Shown: positions 16,432 to 25,637 of the stretch, in pieces
Numbering within the stretch: position 1 is the stretch's first letter
Layout of the letters: each line of letters opens with the position of its first letter
Assembly (NCBI RefSeq): GCF_001684965.1
Contig: NZ_MAYG01000001.1
Coordinates: 1,178,001 to 1,242,000, forward strand
Reading direction: 5' to 3'
DNA: 64,000 nucleotides
From: Chryseobacterium arthrosphaerae
GTDB taxonomy: Bacteria; Bacteroidota; Bacteroidia; Flavobacteriales; Weeksellaceae
Notes under the pieces: generated by a model
The model's database searches: none
What the model saw: the letters and a program-made list of their open reading frames with translations, nothing else
Told to the model about the DNA's origin: nothing
Translations under genes and position numbers: made by a program

Positions 16432-17145
16432 TTAAGGCTGAATAACCGTGCCTGCTAAGTTAGGATATTTTCCGCTTGGGCTTTTTTTAATCGTAACTTT
16501 AATATAACCTTCTTCCGCTAATTTGTTCCATGTTTTCTGATAGCCGGTATTGATATCGATAGGAATTTTCCACATGGTCTGTTTTCCCTTTCCGGTTTGA
16601 TTGAACCAGGGAATAATATCTGCGGTCTGGGTTTTAAACTGCATTGCATTGTTCAGCACATCAATTTCGTAATAAAAATCATACTTGTTTTCGGGCTGGT
16701 TTAATGCTCTTTGGGTAAAAGTATAGACATAGCCATTAATAATAGGGCTGGTAAAGCTTCCTCCTAAAGTAGGAACTCCGGTTCCGTTATAGCTGCCAAC
16801 CGCTCCGCTGTACCTGTCGAATTTCTGGCCGGCCTGAAGGGGAACTTCATCAACGATATTATAACCGCCATTGGCAGGTGGCCATCCGCCATTCAGGTTG
16901 TTGGCTTTGAAAAGAGCTTCCAGTTCGCTCCATTTACCTTGCCTGTAGAGCTCAAATATCTGGCTTCTGACACTGGCATTCACATTGCCGTTCGGGTCAT
17001 AGGTTACTGCAAGTTCGTCTGCAGATTTATAGAAAACGGTCGTAACATCGCTCGGAGGCTGAACTTCCTCTTCTCTGTCTGAGCTACAGGCTATTGAGGA
17101 AAAAACAGCAGTGAAAAAAAAGAGGTACTTAAATACATGTTTCAT
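16432..17145 (-). CDS. TNT-domain lipoprotein, probable NAD glycohydrolase
   Basis: A 237-aa lipoprotein (lipobox SIAC, C20). Residues about 85-220 follow the pattern of the TNT domain (tuberculosis necrotizing toxin; NAD/NADP glycohydrolase): WPPANGGYNIVDEVPLQAGQ, FDRYSG (D110-R-Y112), then GSYNGTGVPTLGGSF, TADIIPWFNQTGKGKQ with Q189, and a C-terminal EEGYI strand. Known members use the GxGxQ glutamine in catalysis, which is present. The arginine usually found in the RSLPP/RALPP block is not seen; SFTSPI stands there, so activity may be altered. It may act on NAD in neighbouring cells or extracellularly. The next gene, 11 bp downstream, is a candidate immunity protein. Confidence 0.78.
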   Translation of the reverse strand: MKHVFKYLFFFTAVFSSIACSSDREEEVQPPSDVTTVFYKSADELAVTYDPNGNVNASVRSQIFELYRQGKWSELEALFKANNLNGGWPPANGGYNIVDEVPLQAGQKFDRYSGAVGSYNGTGVPTLGGSFTSPIINGYVYTFTQRALNQPENKYDFYYEIDVLNNAMQFKTQTADIIPWFNQTGKGKQTMWKIPIDINTGYQKTWNKLAEEGYIKVTIKKSPSGKYPNLAGTVIQP

Positions 17146-17572
17146 ATAAAAAATTTTAAATTATTTAAAAAATTAAACAGGTATTACGGAGAATAGCAAT
17201 GATACCTCTTGGAAACAATGTCTCTTTTCAATGTTTTTTCAGGATTATTATCTTCGGGAAATGGTTGTACCCGGAAATGTTCAACAGCAGATCTGAATAC
17301 ATGTTTTTTAATATTATTTTAAAAAAACAGAATCAGAAGAGGTACGGAATTTTCAATCAGAAATGATGCGTCCTCTGCAATACCAACTGGATTAAACGAT
17401 ACAATAAAGTCAGGTGATAAAATTAAACTAAAAAACTTAAATATGTGTAGTTTTGTTTGAAATAAGATTGTTTATTAAAATTAATTTCGTAAAACAATTT
17501 TATTGACGTTATTTTTTACTTGTTGTCTTCTGCGGAATTTTAGAATGGAACCGATTCAATACAGTAATAAAA

Positions 17573-17595
17573 AAACTGCCCTGTGAGGGCAGTTT
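17573..17595 (-). terminator. Terminator of the metalloprotease gene
   Basis: AAACTGCCCT and AGGGCAGTTT form a 10-bp stem with loop GTG (plus-strand view); on the minus strand a T-run follows. It is 26 bp past the protease stop. The rest of the 17146-17620 gap is AT-rich with no gene seen. Confidence 0.85.
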
Positions 17596-17620
17596 CAACA
17601 TCGTTTAATTTTAAAGGGTA

Positions 17621-20554
17621 TTAGTCTTTAATGAATCTCTTGGCGGTTTCTCCAACCTGTACCATATAAGCACCTTTGATCAGGCTGCTTACATTGATGG
17701 AGCCTCTTTGAAGTTTTCCTGAGTCAACCAGTTTCCCACCCATATCGAAGATTTTATATTCTTCAGAAGTAGTGTTTGAGATATGCAGTACATCTTTTGC
17801 AGGGTTAGGGAACAGTTTAATATCGGTAATCAGGTCTTTGGTATCAGCGGTAATACCTCTTCCTGAAGAAGCGATATTAAGGGTATAGTCTTCAACCTGT
17901 CCGTAAGTATAAGCTTCACACGATGAGGTAGGAATAGAGCTGTATTTCATCATCACTCTCATTCTTGTAGATCCTGCTGTAGCGGTCGCCGGAATGGTAA
18001 TAGATCCTGTAACCGGAGTTGTTGTAGATCCTGCTTTTGTCCAGGCCAGTTCTCCGCTGTCTGTAAAGTCTCCGTCTCCGTTATAATCAATGTACACAGC
18101 ATAGGCTTCGCTATATTTTGTAGAAGTCCAAACCGGAGTTATCGAAATCGTATAAGTACTTCCTGCTGTTACATTGGTAGAAACTGAAGTGAAGTTTTCA
18201 TACCCTGCAGTTCCTGTAGAGGTATTGTTGATGGTTCCGAATTTTACATTTCCGATTCTCTCATCAGCTGTGTTGGATGCTGAAGCAGAGCAATAAGTCA
18301 CTGTTCCGCCTCCTGCAAGAGTAGTAACATTTACTGTATTGCTTGAAACGGATGTGTTTCCTGCTGCGTCTTTTGCCTTCACAGAGAAAGAGTAAGATGT
18401 AGAAGGAGTCAATCCGGTTACGGTATACGTTGTAGTAGCTGTAGATCCTATCAATGAAGCATTCATGTATACATCATATCCTGTAACCCCTACATTATCC
18501 GTAGCACCTGACCATGAAAGATTTGTGCTGGTAGAAGTTGTTCCTGAAGCGGCAAGGGTAGGAGCTGTAGGAGCAACCGTATCAGGAGTTCCTGAACCGG
18601 CGTTTACTGAAATATTGGCATTATTCACATCAAAGAAGATATGATTAGATCCTTTTACCATGATTCTACCTGTTGTAGTGGTAACATTAGGAATTGTCAC
18701 ATCTTGTGTACCGTCATTAGGAGTTCCCGCCAATAGGGTAGTCCATGTATTTCCGTTATCTGTAGACCAAAGAATATCTACATTGGCTGCATTAACACCG
18801 TTTGCAGTAGTTCCTGCTACGTTCCATGTAATGGTTTGAGAGCTTCCCCCTGCGTAAGTTGTCGCTGAGTTTTGTGAAGTTACAGAGAATGGCCCTGCAG
18901 TTCCGTTTACAGTGATTACCGCATCGTCAGAGTTGTTTCCTGAACCTCCGGCTCTGTTATCACGGGCAGTGAATCTGAAGTTGAGTGTTCTGGCTACTGA
19001 AGAAAGCGCTTCAACAGTGATTTCGGATCCTGCTGTGGTAGTGGCCCCTGTTAATATGGAAGCCATTCTCGGGAAGTATCTTACAGGAGAAGTGGTAGGT
19101 GTCCAAGATCTGAAGTTAGGTCCTGAAGCCTTCGTAGCGCTGGCTGCAGAGCTTGCTCCTGTCTGAGAAGAAGAAGCGTTATCCATTTGTTCCCAGATGT
19201 AAGTCAGAGAATCTCCGTCGGCATCCGTTGCTGTACCTGTCAGCATAAACGGAGTTCCTTTTGGAATGGTATAATCTGCACCTGCGTTCGCGGTTGGAAT
19301 TGAGTTTCCTGTGTTGGTATTGACAGAGCAGGTTTTAGCTTTGATATTATTGGTGATCTGCTGAATGCTTATAGCATGGAAAAATGCATCAGAGTGTGGC
19401 TGAATATCCTGGCTGGTAATTCCGGCATATCCCATGATGGTTGATCCTGAACCAGGCTCCATATTGGCTCCGGTTCCTTCATTATTCATTGAGAAAGTAT
19501 GGTTTCCTCCGAACTGGTGTCCCATTTCGTGAGCTACATAGTCGATATCAAAATTATCCCCTGAAGGAATCGCATCTGCCGGCGAAGTATATCCGCTTCC
19601 TTTTGAGCCGTTGGTACAGATACAGCCGATGCAGCCTGCATTTCCTCCGCCTCCGGAAGCTCCGAACAAGTGCCCGATGTCATAATTGGCTTCACCGATT
19701 ACAGAAGTAAGGGTACTTTGAAGCTGAGAATTCCAGTTGCTCATTCCTGAAGCGGCAGAATAAGGGTCTGTGGAAGCATTGGTATAAATGACGGCATCGT
19801 TATTGGCGATCAGAACCATTCTCGCAGCAAAATCTTTCTCAAAAACACCGTTTACACGGGTCATCGTAGTGTTCATTGCAGCAAGTGCCAGCGCTTTGGT
19901 GCCCCCGAAATACGCAGTATATTCCCCTGTACAGGATAAAGCCAGTCTGAAGGTTCTCAGTTTGGCATCGTCTGCGTTAGGTCTTGCAGCAAGTCCGGAA
20001 TTCGCCACCCCTTTTTGTGCAGCATCCACTACGGTACATTCAAATTTGTTAAGATCGTCCTTCTTATCAGATTTTCTGTATACAACATAAGTGGAAAGGT
20101 CTTTGGAATAAGGTTCAATAAATACAGCTGATTTGTCGCCGTAGATTTCCATTGAAGATAGACCAAGTGGGGAAACACTGAAATAAACTGTAGAATTCGG
20201 ATCATCAAGACCCTGACCTACGTAAGATTTAATGTCCGGATATTTTGCGGCCAGTTCCGGAGTGAAGTTGGAATTCTCTCTTACTTTGAAATTTTCCATT
20301 CTGCCTTCAGAATTGGGAAAAGAAATGATGATTTCGGATTTTTCGCCGGCTGCCAACCTTTTAGGAGCTTTTGCCAGAACACTTTTCAATCCGTCTATAT
20401 TAAGGCTGTACACCCTCGGATTTTCAATGCCTGCTTTGTTTTCAAAGATCTCTGTTGAAGCTTTTCTGGAGCTTTCAGACCAAAGGCGGTCAGTTTGTGC
20501 GAAAGAAATACCACTCATAAGGAGCATTCCAATCAGGGTTAATTGTTTTTTCAT
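17621..20554 (-). CDS. Secreted reprolysin-like metalloprotease, T9SS substrate
   Basis: A 977-aa protein. Residues 1-19 are a signal peptide (ISFAQ), about 20-195 a propeptide, and about 198-405 a metzincin (reprolysin-like) domain with H342-E-M-G-H346-QFGGN-H352 and Met-turn IMGYAG (about 374-379). A PKD-like region with ATDADGDSLTYIWEQ follows, then a beta-sandwich, a fibronectin type III domain (about 660-745), a GEVED domain (YIDYNGDGDFTDSGE, VEDYTL, about 775-890) and a type A T9SS sorting domain (LFPNPAKDVLHI onward). It is exported and attached to or released from the cell surface. Single gene with its own terminator. Confidence 0.93.
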   Translation of the reverse strand: MKKQLTLIGMLLMSGISFAQTDRLWSESSRKASTEIFENKAGIENPRVYSLNIDGLKSVLAKAPKRLAAGEKSEIIISFPNSEGRMENFKVRENSNFTPELAAKYPDIKSYVGQGLDDPNSTVYFSVSPLGLSSMEIYGDKSAVFIEPYSKDLSTYVVYRKSDKKDDLNKFECTVVDAAQKGVANSGLAARPNADDAKLRTFRLALSCTGEYTAYFGGTKALALAAMNTTMTRVNGVFEKDFAARMVLIANNDAVIYTNASTDPYSAASGMSNWNSQLQSTLTSVIGEANYDIGHLFGASGGGGNAGCIGCICTNGSKGSGYTSPADAIPSGDNFDIDYVAHEMGHQFGGNHTFSMNNEGTGANMEPGSGSTIMGYAGITSQDIQPHSDAFFHAISIQQITNNIKAKTCSVNTNTGNSIPTANAGADYTIPKGTPFMLTGTATDADGDSLTYIWEQMDNASSSQTGASSAASATKASGPNFRSWTPTTSPVRYFPRMASILTGATTTAGSEITVEALSSVARTLNFRFTARDNRAGGSGNNSDDAVITVNGTAGPFSVTSQNSATTYAGGSSQTITWNVAGTTANGVNAANVDILWSTDNGNTWTTLLAGTPNDGTQDVTIPNVTTTTGRIMVKGSNHIFFDVNNANISVNAGSGTPDTVAPTAPTLAASGTTSTSTNLSWSGATDNVGVTGYDVYMNASLIGSTATTTYTVTGLTPSTSYSFSVKAKDAAGNTSVSSNTVNVTTLAGGGTVTYCSASASNTADERIGNVKFGTINNTSTGTAGYENFTSVSTNVTAGSTYTISITPVWTSTKYSEAYAVYIDYNGDGDFTDSGELAWTKAGSTTTPVTGSITIPATATAGSTRMRVMMKYSSIPTSSCEAYTYGQVEDYTLNIASSGRGITADTKDLITDIKLFPNPAKDVLHISNTTSEEYKIFDMGGKLVDSGKLQRGSINVSSLIKGAYMVQVGETAKRFIKD

Positions 20555-20913
20555 ACGAAATATAAGTTTTGATTGTGGAATATCAAAGCTAATAAAAAAT
20601 ATGTTACGAAAAATAAAATTATTTAAGAATATTTCTGACTATCTGTTTAATTTATTATGCAATACATTGAATATAATTGAATAAGCCGATCAATAAAAGA
20701 AAAATGAAATTGGGAAACTGAATTTTTTATTATGAAAAAATCAAACTAAAGTGACTTTTTTAATTATTTTATAAAAAAGAGACAATAATATTGATTGAAA
20801 AAACATCATTAATTCACAAAATCAACAGTGTGTTTTTGACGCCAAATTGTATGTTTTTTTTGCAGATAATATTTTTATAGAATTTTCTACAATTCTGTAG
20901 TCGGTAACAAAAA

Positions 20914-20940
20914 AAGCTGTTTCAAAAAGTGAAACAGCCT
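20914..20940 (-). terminator. Terminator of the DinB/acyl-CoA dehydrogenase unit
   Basis: AGCTGTTTCA and TGAAACAGCCT form the stem; read leftward it is followed by a T-rich run. It lies 28 bp past the DinB gene. The remainder of 20555-20968 is very AT-rich and shows no gene. Confidence 0.75.
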
Positions 20941-20968
20941 TGTTTTATGTTGAATAATCAATATTCAG

Positions 20969-21466
20969 TTACATTTTATCATCAGCGGTAGGCCCGTAAA
21001 GTCCGGGAACTGCATTTCCGGTTGATCTTAAATAAACAACCAGCTCGCCTCTGTGATGGTACAAATGATTATACAGAAAACCTCTTACCACCTGTATTCT
21101 TGGAGAAGGAGGGAAAAGGACATTACCATTCATTTCCATTTTCCATTCATTGAAATAAGTGGATTCATCAGAGTTTTCCAGGGCTTTCTGCGCTTTGGCG
21201 ACATTTTCTTCAAATTTTGCAACGATGTTTTCAGCTTTGGAAATATCTCCCTTGTTGTACTCGTATTTTCCCATATCAAAAATGTCCTGGCTGAAGGTGG
21301 GTTCATACCAGTTGTATACTTCTGCAATATGAGAAGCAAGCTGAGCAGTCGTCCAGTTTTTCTCAGACGGTTTCCAGTCCAGGGCGCTGTCAGGGATTGC
21401 TTTTAAAATTTTTCTGGTGTTTTCTGCTTCATACAGAAATTCACCTAAAAGTGCCTGTTTAATCAT
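20969..21466 (-). CDS. DinB family protein
   Basis: A 165-aa DinB/YfiT-fold four-helix protein. The metal-binding histidines are visible: H46 in QLASHIAEV, and the C-terminal LYNHLYHHRGELVVYLR block (HxxxHR). Members bind nickel or zinc and many act as thiol S-transferases, though others are uncharacterised; no substrate can be assigned. The gene follows the acyl-CoA dehydrogenase by 18 bp on the same strand and probably shares its transcript. Length is typical. Confidence 0.88.
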   Translation of the reverse strand: MIKQALLGEFLYEAENTRKILKAIPDSALDWKPSEKNWTTAQLASHIAEVYNWYEPTFSQDIFDMGKYEYNKGDISKAENIVAKFEENVAKAQKALENSDESTYFNEWKMEMNGNVLFPPSPRIQVVRGFLYNHLYHHRGELVVYLRSTGNAVPGLYGPTADDKM

Positions 21467-21484
21467 TGGTATTCAGTTTTTGGG

Positions 21485-22624
21485 TTATTTCGTAATATCT
21501 CTTCCGATCACCAGTCTCTGGATCTCAGAAGTTCCCTCACCAATTGTACAAAGCTTGGAATCTCTGTAGAATTTCTCAGCAGGGAAGTCTTTTGTATATC
21601 CGTAACCTCCGAAGATCTGTACTGCATTGTTGGAAATTCTTACACAAGCTTCAGAAGCGTATAATTTTGCCATGGCTCCTTCTTTTGTCATTTTCTGCTT
21701 AGCATTTTTCAATGTTGCCGCTCTTTGGATCAAAAGTTCTGCAGCATCAATTTCCGTGGCCATATCAGCAAGCATAAAGTTGATCGCCTGGAATTCAGAG
21801 ATTGATTTTCCGAACTGGTGTCTTTCTTTAGCATATTTTAAAGCCGCTTTATAAGCTCCTCTTGCTGTTCCTAAGCTTAAAGCCGCGATAGAGATTCTAC
21901 CTCCGTCAAGAATTTTCATAGCCTGTTTGAAGCCTTCGCCTACTTCTCCCAAACGGTGAGAGTCCGGTACACGTACGTTATCAAAGATAAGTTCTGCTGT
22001 TTCGGAAGCACGCATTCCCAATTTGTTTTCTTTTTTTCCGGAAGTGAAACCAAGCATTCCTTTTTCCAAAACGAAAGCTGTAGAATTGTTTTTGGCTCCT
22101 TTTTCACCTGTTCTGGTCATTACCACTGCGATATCTCCTGAAATAGCGTGTGTAATAAAGTTTTTAGCTCCGTTGATGATCCATTCATCCCCGTCTTTTA
22201 CAGCAGTTGTAGACATTCCTCCTGAATCCGAACCTGTATTGTGTTCTGTCAATCCCCATGCTCCGATTACTTTTCCGGTGGCCAGCTGAGGAAGCCATTT
22301 GTTTCTTTGCTCTTCATTTCCAAATTCATAGATGTGGTTGGTACAAAGTGAATTGTGAGCTGCTACAGAAAGACCGATTGATGGATCCACCTGAGAAATT
22401 TCGTCAAGAATAGCAACATACTCATGATATCCCAAACCGGAACCGCCGTATTGTTCAGGAACTACAATCCCCATAAATCCCATTTCCCCCAATTGGTGAA
22501 ACAGATCTTTTGGAAATGTCTGGCTTTCATCCCACTCCATAATATTCGGTCGGATATTCTTCTCTGCAAATTCTTTAGCTGTCTCCGCTATCATTTTGAT
22601 GTTGTCAATAGTCTCTGTATTCAT
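21485..22624 (-). CDS. Acyl-CoA dehydrogenase
   Basis: A 379-aa FAD-dependent acyl-CoA dehydrogenase, catalysing alpha,beta-dehydrogenation in fatty-acid or branched-chain acyl-CoA degradation. Visible: GIVVPEQYGGSGLGYHEYV, the FAD-contact GAWGLTEHNTGSD, ITHAISGDIAVVMTRT, the IQIFGGYGYTKDFPAEKFYRD C-terminal signature and a TIGEGTSEIQRLVI end, with the catalytic glutamate in the usual C-terminal position. The chain-length class is not resolved by sequence here; it is most like short-chain/butyryl-type enzymes of flavobacteria. Confidence 0.93.
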   Translation of the reverse strand: MNTETIDNIKMIAETAKEFAEKNIRPNIMEWDESQTFPKDLFHQLGEMGFMGIVVPEQYGGSGLGYHEYVAILDEISQVDPSIGLSVAAHNSLCTNHIYEFGNEEQRNKWLPQLATGKVIGAWGLTEHNTGSDSGGMSTTAVKDGDEWIINGAKNFITHAISGDIAVVMTRTGEKGAKNNSTAFVLEKGMLGFTSGKKENKLGMRASETAELIFDNVRVPDSHRLGEVGEGFKQAMKILDGGRISIAALSLGTARGAYKAALKYAKERHQFGKSISEFQAINFMLADMATEIDAAELLIQRAATLKNAKQKMTKEGAMAKLYASEACVRISNNAVQIFGGYGYTKDFPAEKFYRDSKLCTIGEGTSEIQRLVIGRDITK

Positions 22625-22643
22625 ATAGATAATAGTTAGTTCC

Positions 22644-22651
22644 CAAAGATA
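22644..22651 (-). promoter_or_regulatory. -7 promoter box for the acyl-CoA dehydrogenase
   Basis: TATCTTTG on the minus strand matches TAnnTTTG, about 20 bp upstream of the ATG at 22624. Confidence 0.5.
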
Positions 22652-22814
22652 ACCAAATTGACGGAATGCTAAAAAAATTATTTCATACCTGCCATTATAA
22701 GCTCAATATTTTAATTCCCAGTTTTTTAAATTTTGAGAATTAATATTTCCTTAATAAAATTTTCAGCCTTTTACATGTTTTATTTCACTATTTTAGTCGC
22801 CCAATTTTTAAGGC

Positions 22815-24734
22815 ATGAAAAAAATTCTACTTCCTATTATTTTAATTTCCTCTTATATCGCTGCGCAGGCTCCTGCCGGATATTATAACGGAACAGCTGG
22901 ACTGACAGGCTATGCCCTGAAAACGAAACTTCACGATATTATTTCGGAAAAGACGGTCAACTGGCACTATGATGACCTTCCGGGATTTTATACTCAGACT
23001 GATCTTGATAAGTATTATGATCACACTGCTGCCAATACAGAGTTTTTACTGGATATTTATTCGGAAATTCCTTCAGGACAGGATGCTTACGAATATACAA
23101 CGGCTCAGCTTATATCAACTGCCGGAGCTGAAGGTCTGGGGTACAACAGGGAGCATATGATGCCACAAAGTACATTCAGTACAAGTTCTTCCATCAGCGA
23201 TTATCCCATGTATTCGGATCTTAATTTTATTATTCCCGTTGATGCCTATATTAATCAGAGGAGAAATAATTATCCTTACGGAATAGGAGGGAATACAGTC
23301 TACTATAATTTTACTAATGGTTCAAAAATGGCTAATGCTGCGATTCCCAATTATCCTTATGCGGGAAGGGTATATGAGCCTATTAATGAATTCAAAGGTG
23401 ATATTGCAAGGACTTTGCTTTATTTTGCGGTAAGATACGAAGGTAAGCTGGGATCATTCAATACTGCTTACACTACCTCTGCCAATATTACGCCCGCTAC
23501 AGATCAGTGCCCGCTGGATGGAACCGAAGAAAGAGCTATAGATCTTCCCTATGTGGCCATGCTGAAGCAGTGGAGTGCCGCAGATCCGGTTTCACAAAGG
23601 GAAATTGACAGGAATAATGCGGTATATGCTATTCAGAAAAACAGGAACCCATTTATTGATCATCCTGAATGGATCGATATGATCTGGTCTGAAAATCCTG
23701 ACAATATTGCACCGGCAGCTCCGGGATCACTGACTTCAACACAGCAGAATGCATATTTTGTCAACCTGAACTGGACGGCTTCTCCTGATACTGATGTTCT
23801 GGGGTACAGAATATATATGAATGGCTCAACCATTCCTGTGGCTGTAACAAAGGAAACTTCTATAACCATAGATCACCTGAGCCCGTCCACAACGTATACT
23901 TTTACGGTAAAGGCTTTTGATAAAGGATATCTGGAATCTCCATTCAGCAATACGGTTACAGCTGCAACAATTGCTTCAGATTCCTATGCTCCTGATCTTA
24001 TCATTACAAAGTATATATCAGGTACCAATAATAGTACCAATACCATTAAGAATAATGCCCTGGAAATCGTTAATAAAACTGGTCATGAAGTTAATTTAAA
24101 TAATTACAGGATTAATATTCAGTTTAAGAACAATAGCACAGGGGCTATCTATAATGGTGATACCTATGAACTGGAAGGTAAAGTAGCGAACAATGAAACT
24201 TTTGTTATTTTAAACCCGAAATCTACTTTATCATGTTATACTCCGGCACAGGCAAAGTTCGTAACGGCATCTGATCCCCTGACGTTTAAAGGAGAGAACT
24301 ATGTGGAACTGGCCTACAATAAAACCGTTACCGTAGATGCGATTGGAGTAAAATATACCACCAATAACAACGGAAACGTATCTTTATATAGAAAAAGCGC
24401 AGTCAATAGCCCGACCAGTACCTTTAATATTAGTGAATGGGATTCTTATCCGTCTGATTACTGTCAGAACCTGGGTACATTATCTACTTCAGAGCTGATT
24501 GCATCTGCTGACAAAGAATTTAAAATTTACCCGAATCCTGTTTATGAAAATATTTACGTAAGCGGTGATGTTGAAAAGGTGAAGATGGCTCAAATCCTTG
24601 ATTTTTCAGGAAGAGTGATCTATACAGAGAAAGATCCGTTCAGAAATAAGAAAAATATTTCCGTACAGGGAATTCCAGCGGGAATGTACATGTTAAGACT
24701 GGATGATAGAGCAGAACAGTTTATTAAAAAGTAA
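22815..24734 (+). CDS. Secreted endonuclease I with lamin-tail domain, T9SS substrate
   Basis: A 639-aa protein: signal peptide (about 1-18), endonuclease I domain (about 30-285) with N111-R-E-H114-MMPQS and YSDLNFIIPVD, the expected his-me finger catalytic region, then a fibronectin type III domain (about 300-385), a lamin-tail-like domain (about 395-545, ALEIVNKTGHEVNLNNYRI) and a type A T9SS sorting domain (YPNPVYENIYVSGD). It is likely a surface or extracellular nuclease for scavenging or defence against extracellular DNA. It stands alone, with a terminator 33 bp downstream. Confidence 0.93.
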   Translation: MKKILLPIILISSYIAAQAPAGYYNGTAGLTGYALKTKLHDIISEKTVNWHYDDLPGFYTQTDLDKYYDHTAANTEFLLDIYSEIPSGQDAYEYTTAQLISTAGAEGLGYNREHMMPQSTFSTSSSISDYPMYSDLNFIIPVDAYINQRRNNYPYGIGGNTVYYNFTNGSKMANAAIPNYPYAGRVYEPINEFKGDIARTLLYFAVRYEGKLGSFNTAYTTSANITPATDQCPLDGTEERAIDLPYVAMLKQWSAADPVSQREIDRNNAVYAIQKNRNPFIDHPEWIDMIWSENPDNIAPAAPGSLTSTQQNAYFVNLNWTASPDTDVLGYRIYMNGSTIPVAVTKETSITIDHLSPSTTYTFTVKAFDKGYLESPFSNTVTAATIASDSYAPDLIITKYISGTNNSTNTIKNNALEIVNKTGHEVNLNNYRINIQFKNNSTGAIYNGDTYELEGKVANNETFVILNPKSTLSCYTPAQAKFVTASDPLTFKGENYVELAYNKTVTVDAIGVKYTTNNNGNVSLYRKSAVNSPTSTFNISEWDSYPSDYCQNLGTLSTSELIASADKEFKIYPNPVYENIYVSGDVEKVKMAQILDFSGRVIYTEKDPFRNKKNISVQGIPAGMYMLRLDDRAEQFIKK

Positions 24735-24767
24735 ATAAAGTCATACCGTTTCCCTGACTTATTCTCT

Positions 24768-24800
24768 AAACCTAACAGGTTTCTAAAACCTGTTAGGTTT
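24768..24800 (+). terminator. Terminator after the endonuclease gene
   Basis: AAACCTAACAGGTTT and AAACCTGTTAGGTTT form a perfect 15-bp stem around a 3-nt loop, 33 bp past the stop; TTTTA follows shortly after. Confidence 0.85.
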
Positions 24801-24973
24801 ATTGGTTTTATATACAAATAAAGTACGAAGCAATAGGGAGGATCATATGCAGTCACTGTAAAAAAATAATCCAATTATTCCGTCTTCTGTAATTTTACAA
24901 TTTTATTTAAAGCCTTAAAAACCTTATGTTTACAATATAATCGATATAAGCAGATTCACTAATAATCAATATC

Positions 24974-25026
24974 TATAAGTGTTTCTGCTTATATTTTTTA
25001 TTTATAAGTAATTATGCTTATATTTG
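24974..25026 (+). promoter_or_regulatory. Twin TATAAG-N8-CTTATA palindromes before satD
   Basis: TATAAG-8 bp-CTTATA occurs at 24974-24993 and again at 25003-25022, with identical spacing and centres 29 bp apart. A lone half-site TATAAG is at 24955-24960. TATATTTG (25019-25026), matching the -7 box TAnnTTTG, overlaps the right palindrome, 5 bp before the ATG at 25031. This would give a leaderless or near-leaderless mRNA. A protein bound here would occlude the promoter; SatD itself, which has a C-terminal HTH-like segment, is the obvious candidate for autoregulation. Confidence 0.75.
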
Positions 25027-25030
25027 CAGT

Positions 25031-25636
25031 ATGATAGCGGTCATTACCGGTGATATTATAAATTCACAGCATGCAGACACTGAGGTTTGGATTACCAGAC
25101 TTAAAAATCTTCTCGAAACCTGGGGAAGCGCTCCTTACACATGGGAGATCTACCGGGGAGATGAGTTTCAGTTCAAATGCAGTATTGACTCCGTTTTCTG
25201 GCATTTTCTAGCCATAAAATCTCTCATTAAAAGTCAGGAAAACCTGGATGTAAGGATGGCCATAGGCATAGGTGAAGAAAGTTTTTCTTCTGAAAAGATC
25301 ACTGAATCCAATGGTACAGCCTATGTCAACTCCGGAAGATTACTGAATGACCTGAAGAATGACGGCCACACCGTTGCCATCAAAACCTCCAGCGATTCTG
25401 TAGACAGAGATCTTAACATCCTCCTGAAATGGTCTTCCAAAGATTTTGATAACTGGACGATGGCTACGGCAGAAATTATTCATGAGATGATCATGAACCA
25501 GGATATTACCCAGGAAGATCTTGCCAGGAGATTTGCTATTTCACAGTCCTCTGTAAGCCAGAGACTGAAACGGGCCAACTATGAGCTCATCGTGGAAACC
25601 AATCAGTATTTTAAAAAGAAAATCTCAGAACTATAG
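25031..25636 (+). CDS. SatD family protein with C-terminal HTH
   Basis: A 201-aa SatD-family protein. The N-terminal domain (MIAVITGDIINSQ, WEIYRGDEFQ, RMAIGIGEESF) has the family's nucleotide-cyclase-like pattern, and the C-terminus (about 155-195, ITQEDLARRFAISQSSVSQRLKRA) is a helix-turn-helix. It may therefore be a ligand-sensing DNA-binding regulator. The downstream DUF3307 gene starts 1 bp after the TAG, so the two are translationally coupled, as in the SatD/SatE pairing known in other bacteria. Regulation: twin palindromes directly upstream suggest self-repression. Effector unknown. Confidence 0.85.
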   Translation: MIAVITGDIINSQHADTEVWITRLKNLLETWGSAPYTWEIYRGDEFQFKCSIDSVFWHFLAIKSLIKSQENLDVRMAIGIGEESFSSEKITESNGTAYVNSGRLLNDLKNDGHTVAIKTSSDSVDRDLNILLKWSSKDFDNWTMATAEIIHEMIMNQDITQEDLARRFAISQSSVSQRLKRANYELIVETNQYFKKKISEL

Positions 25637-25637
25637 C

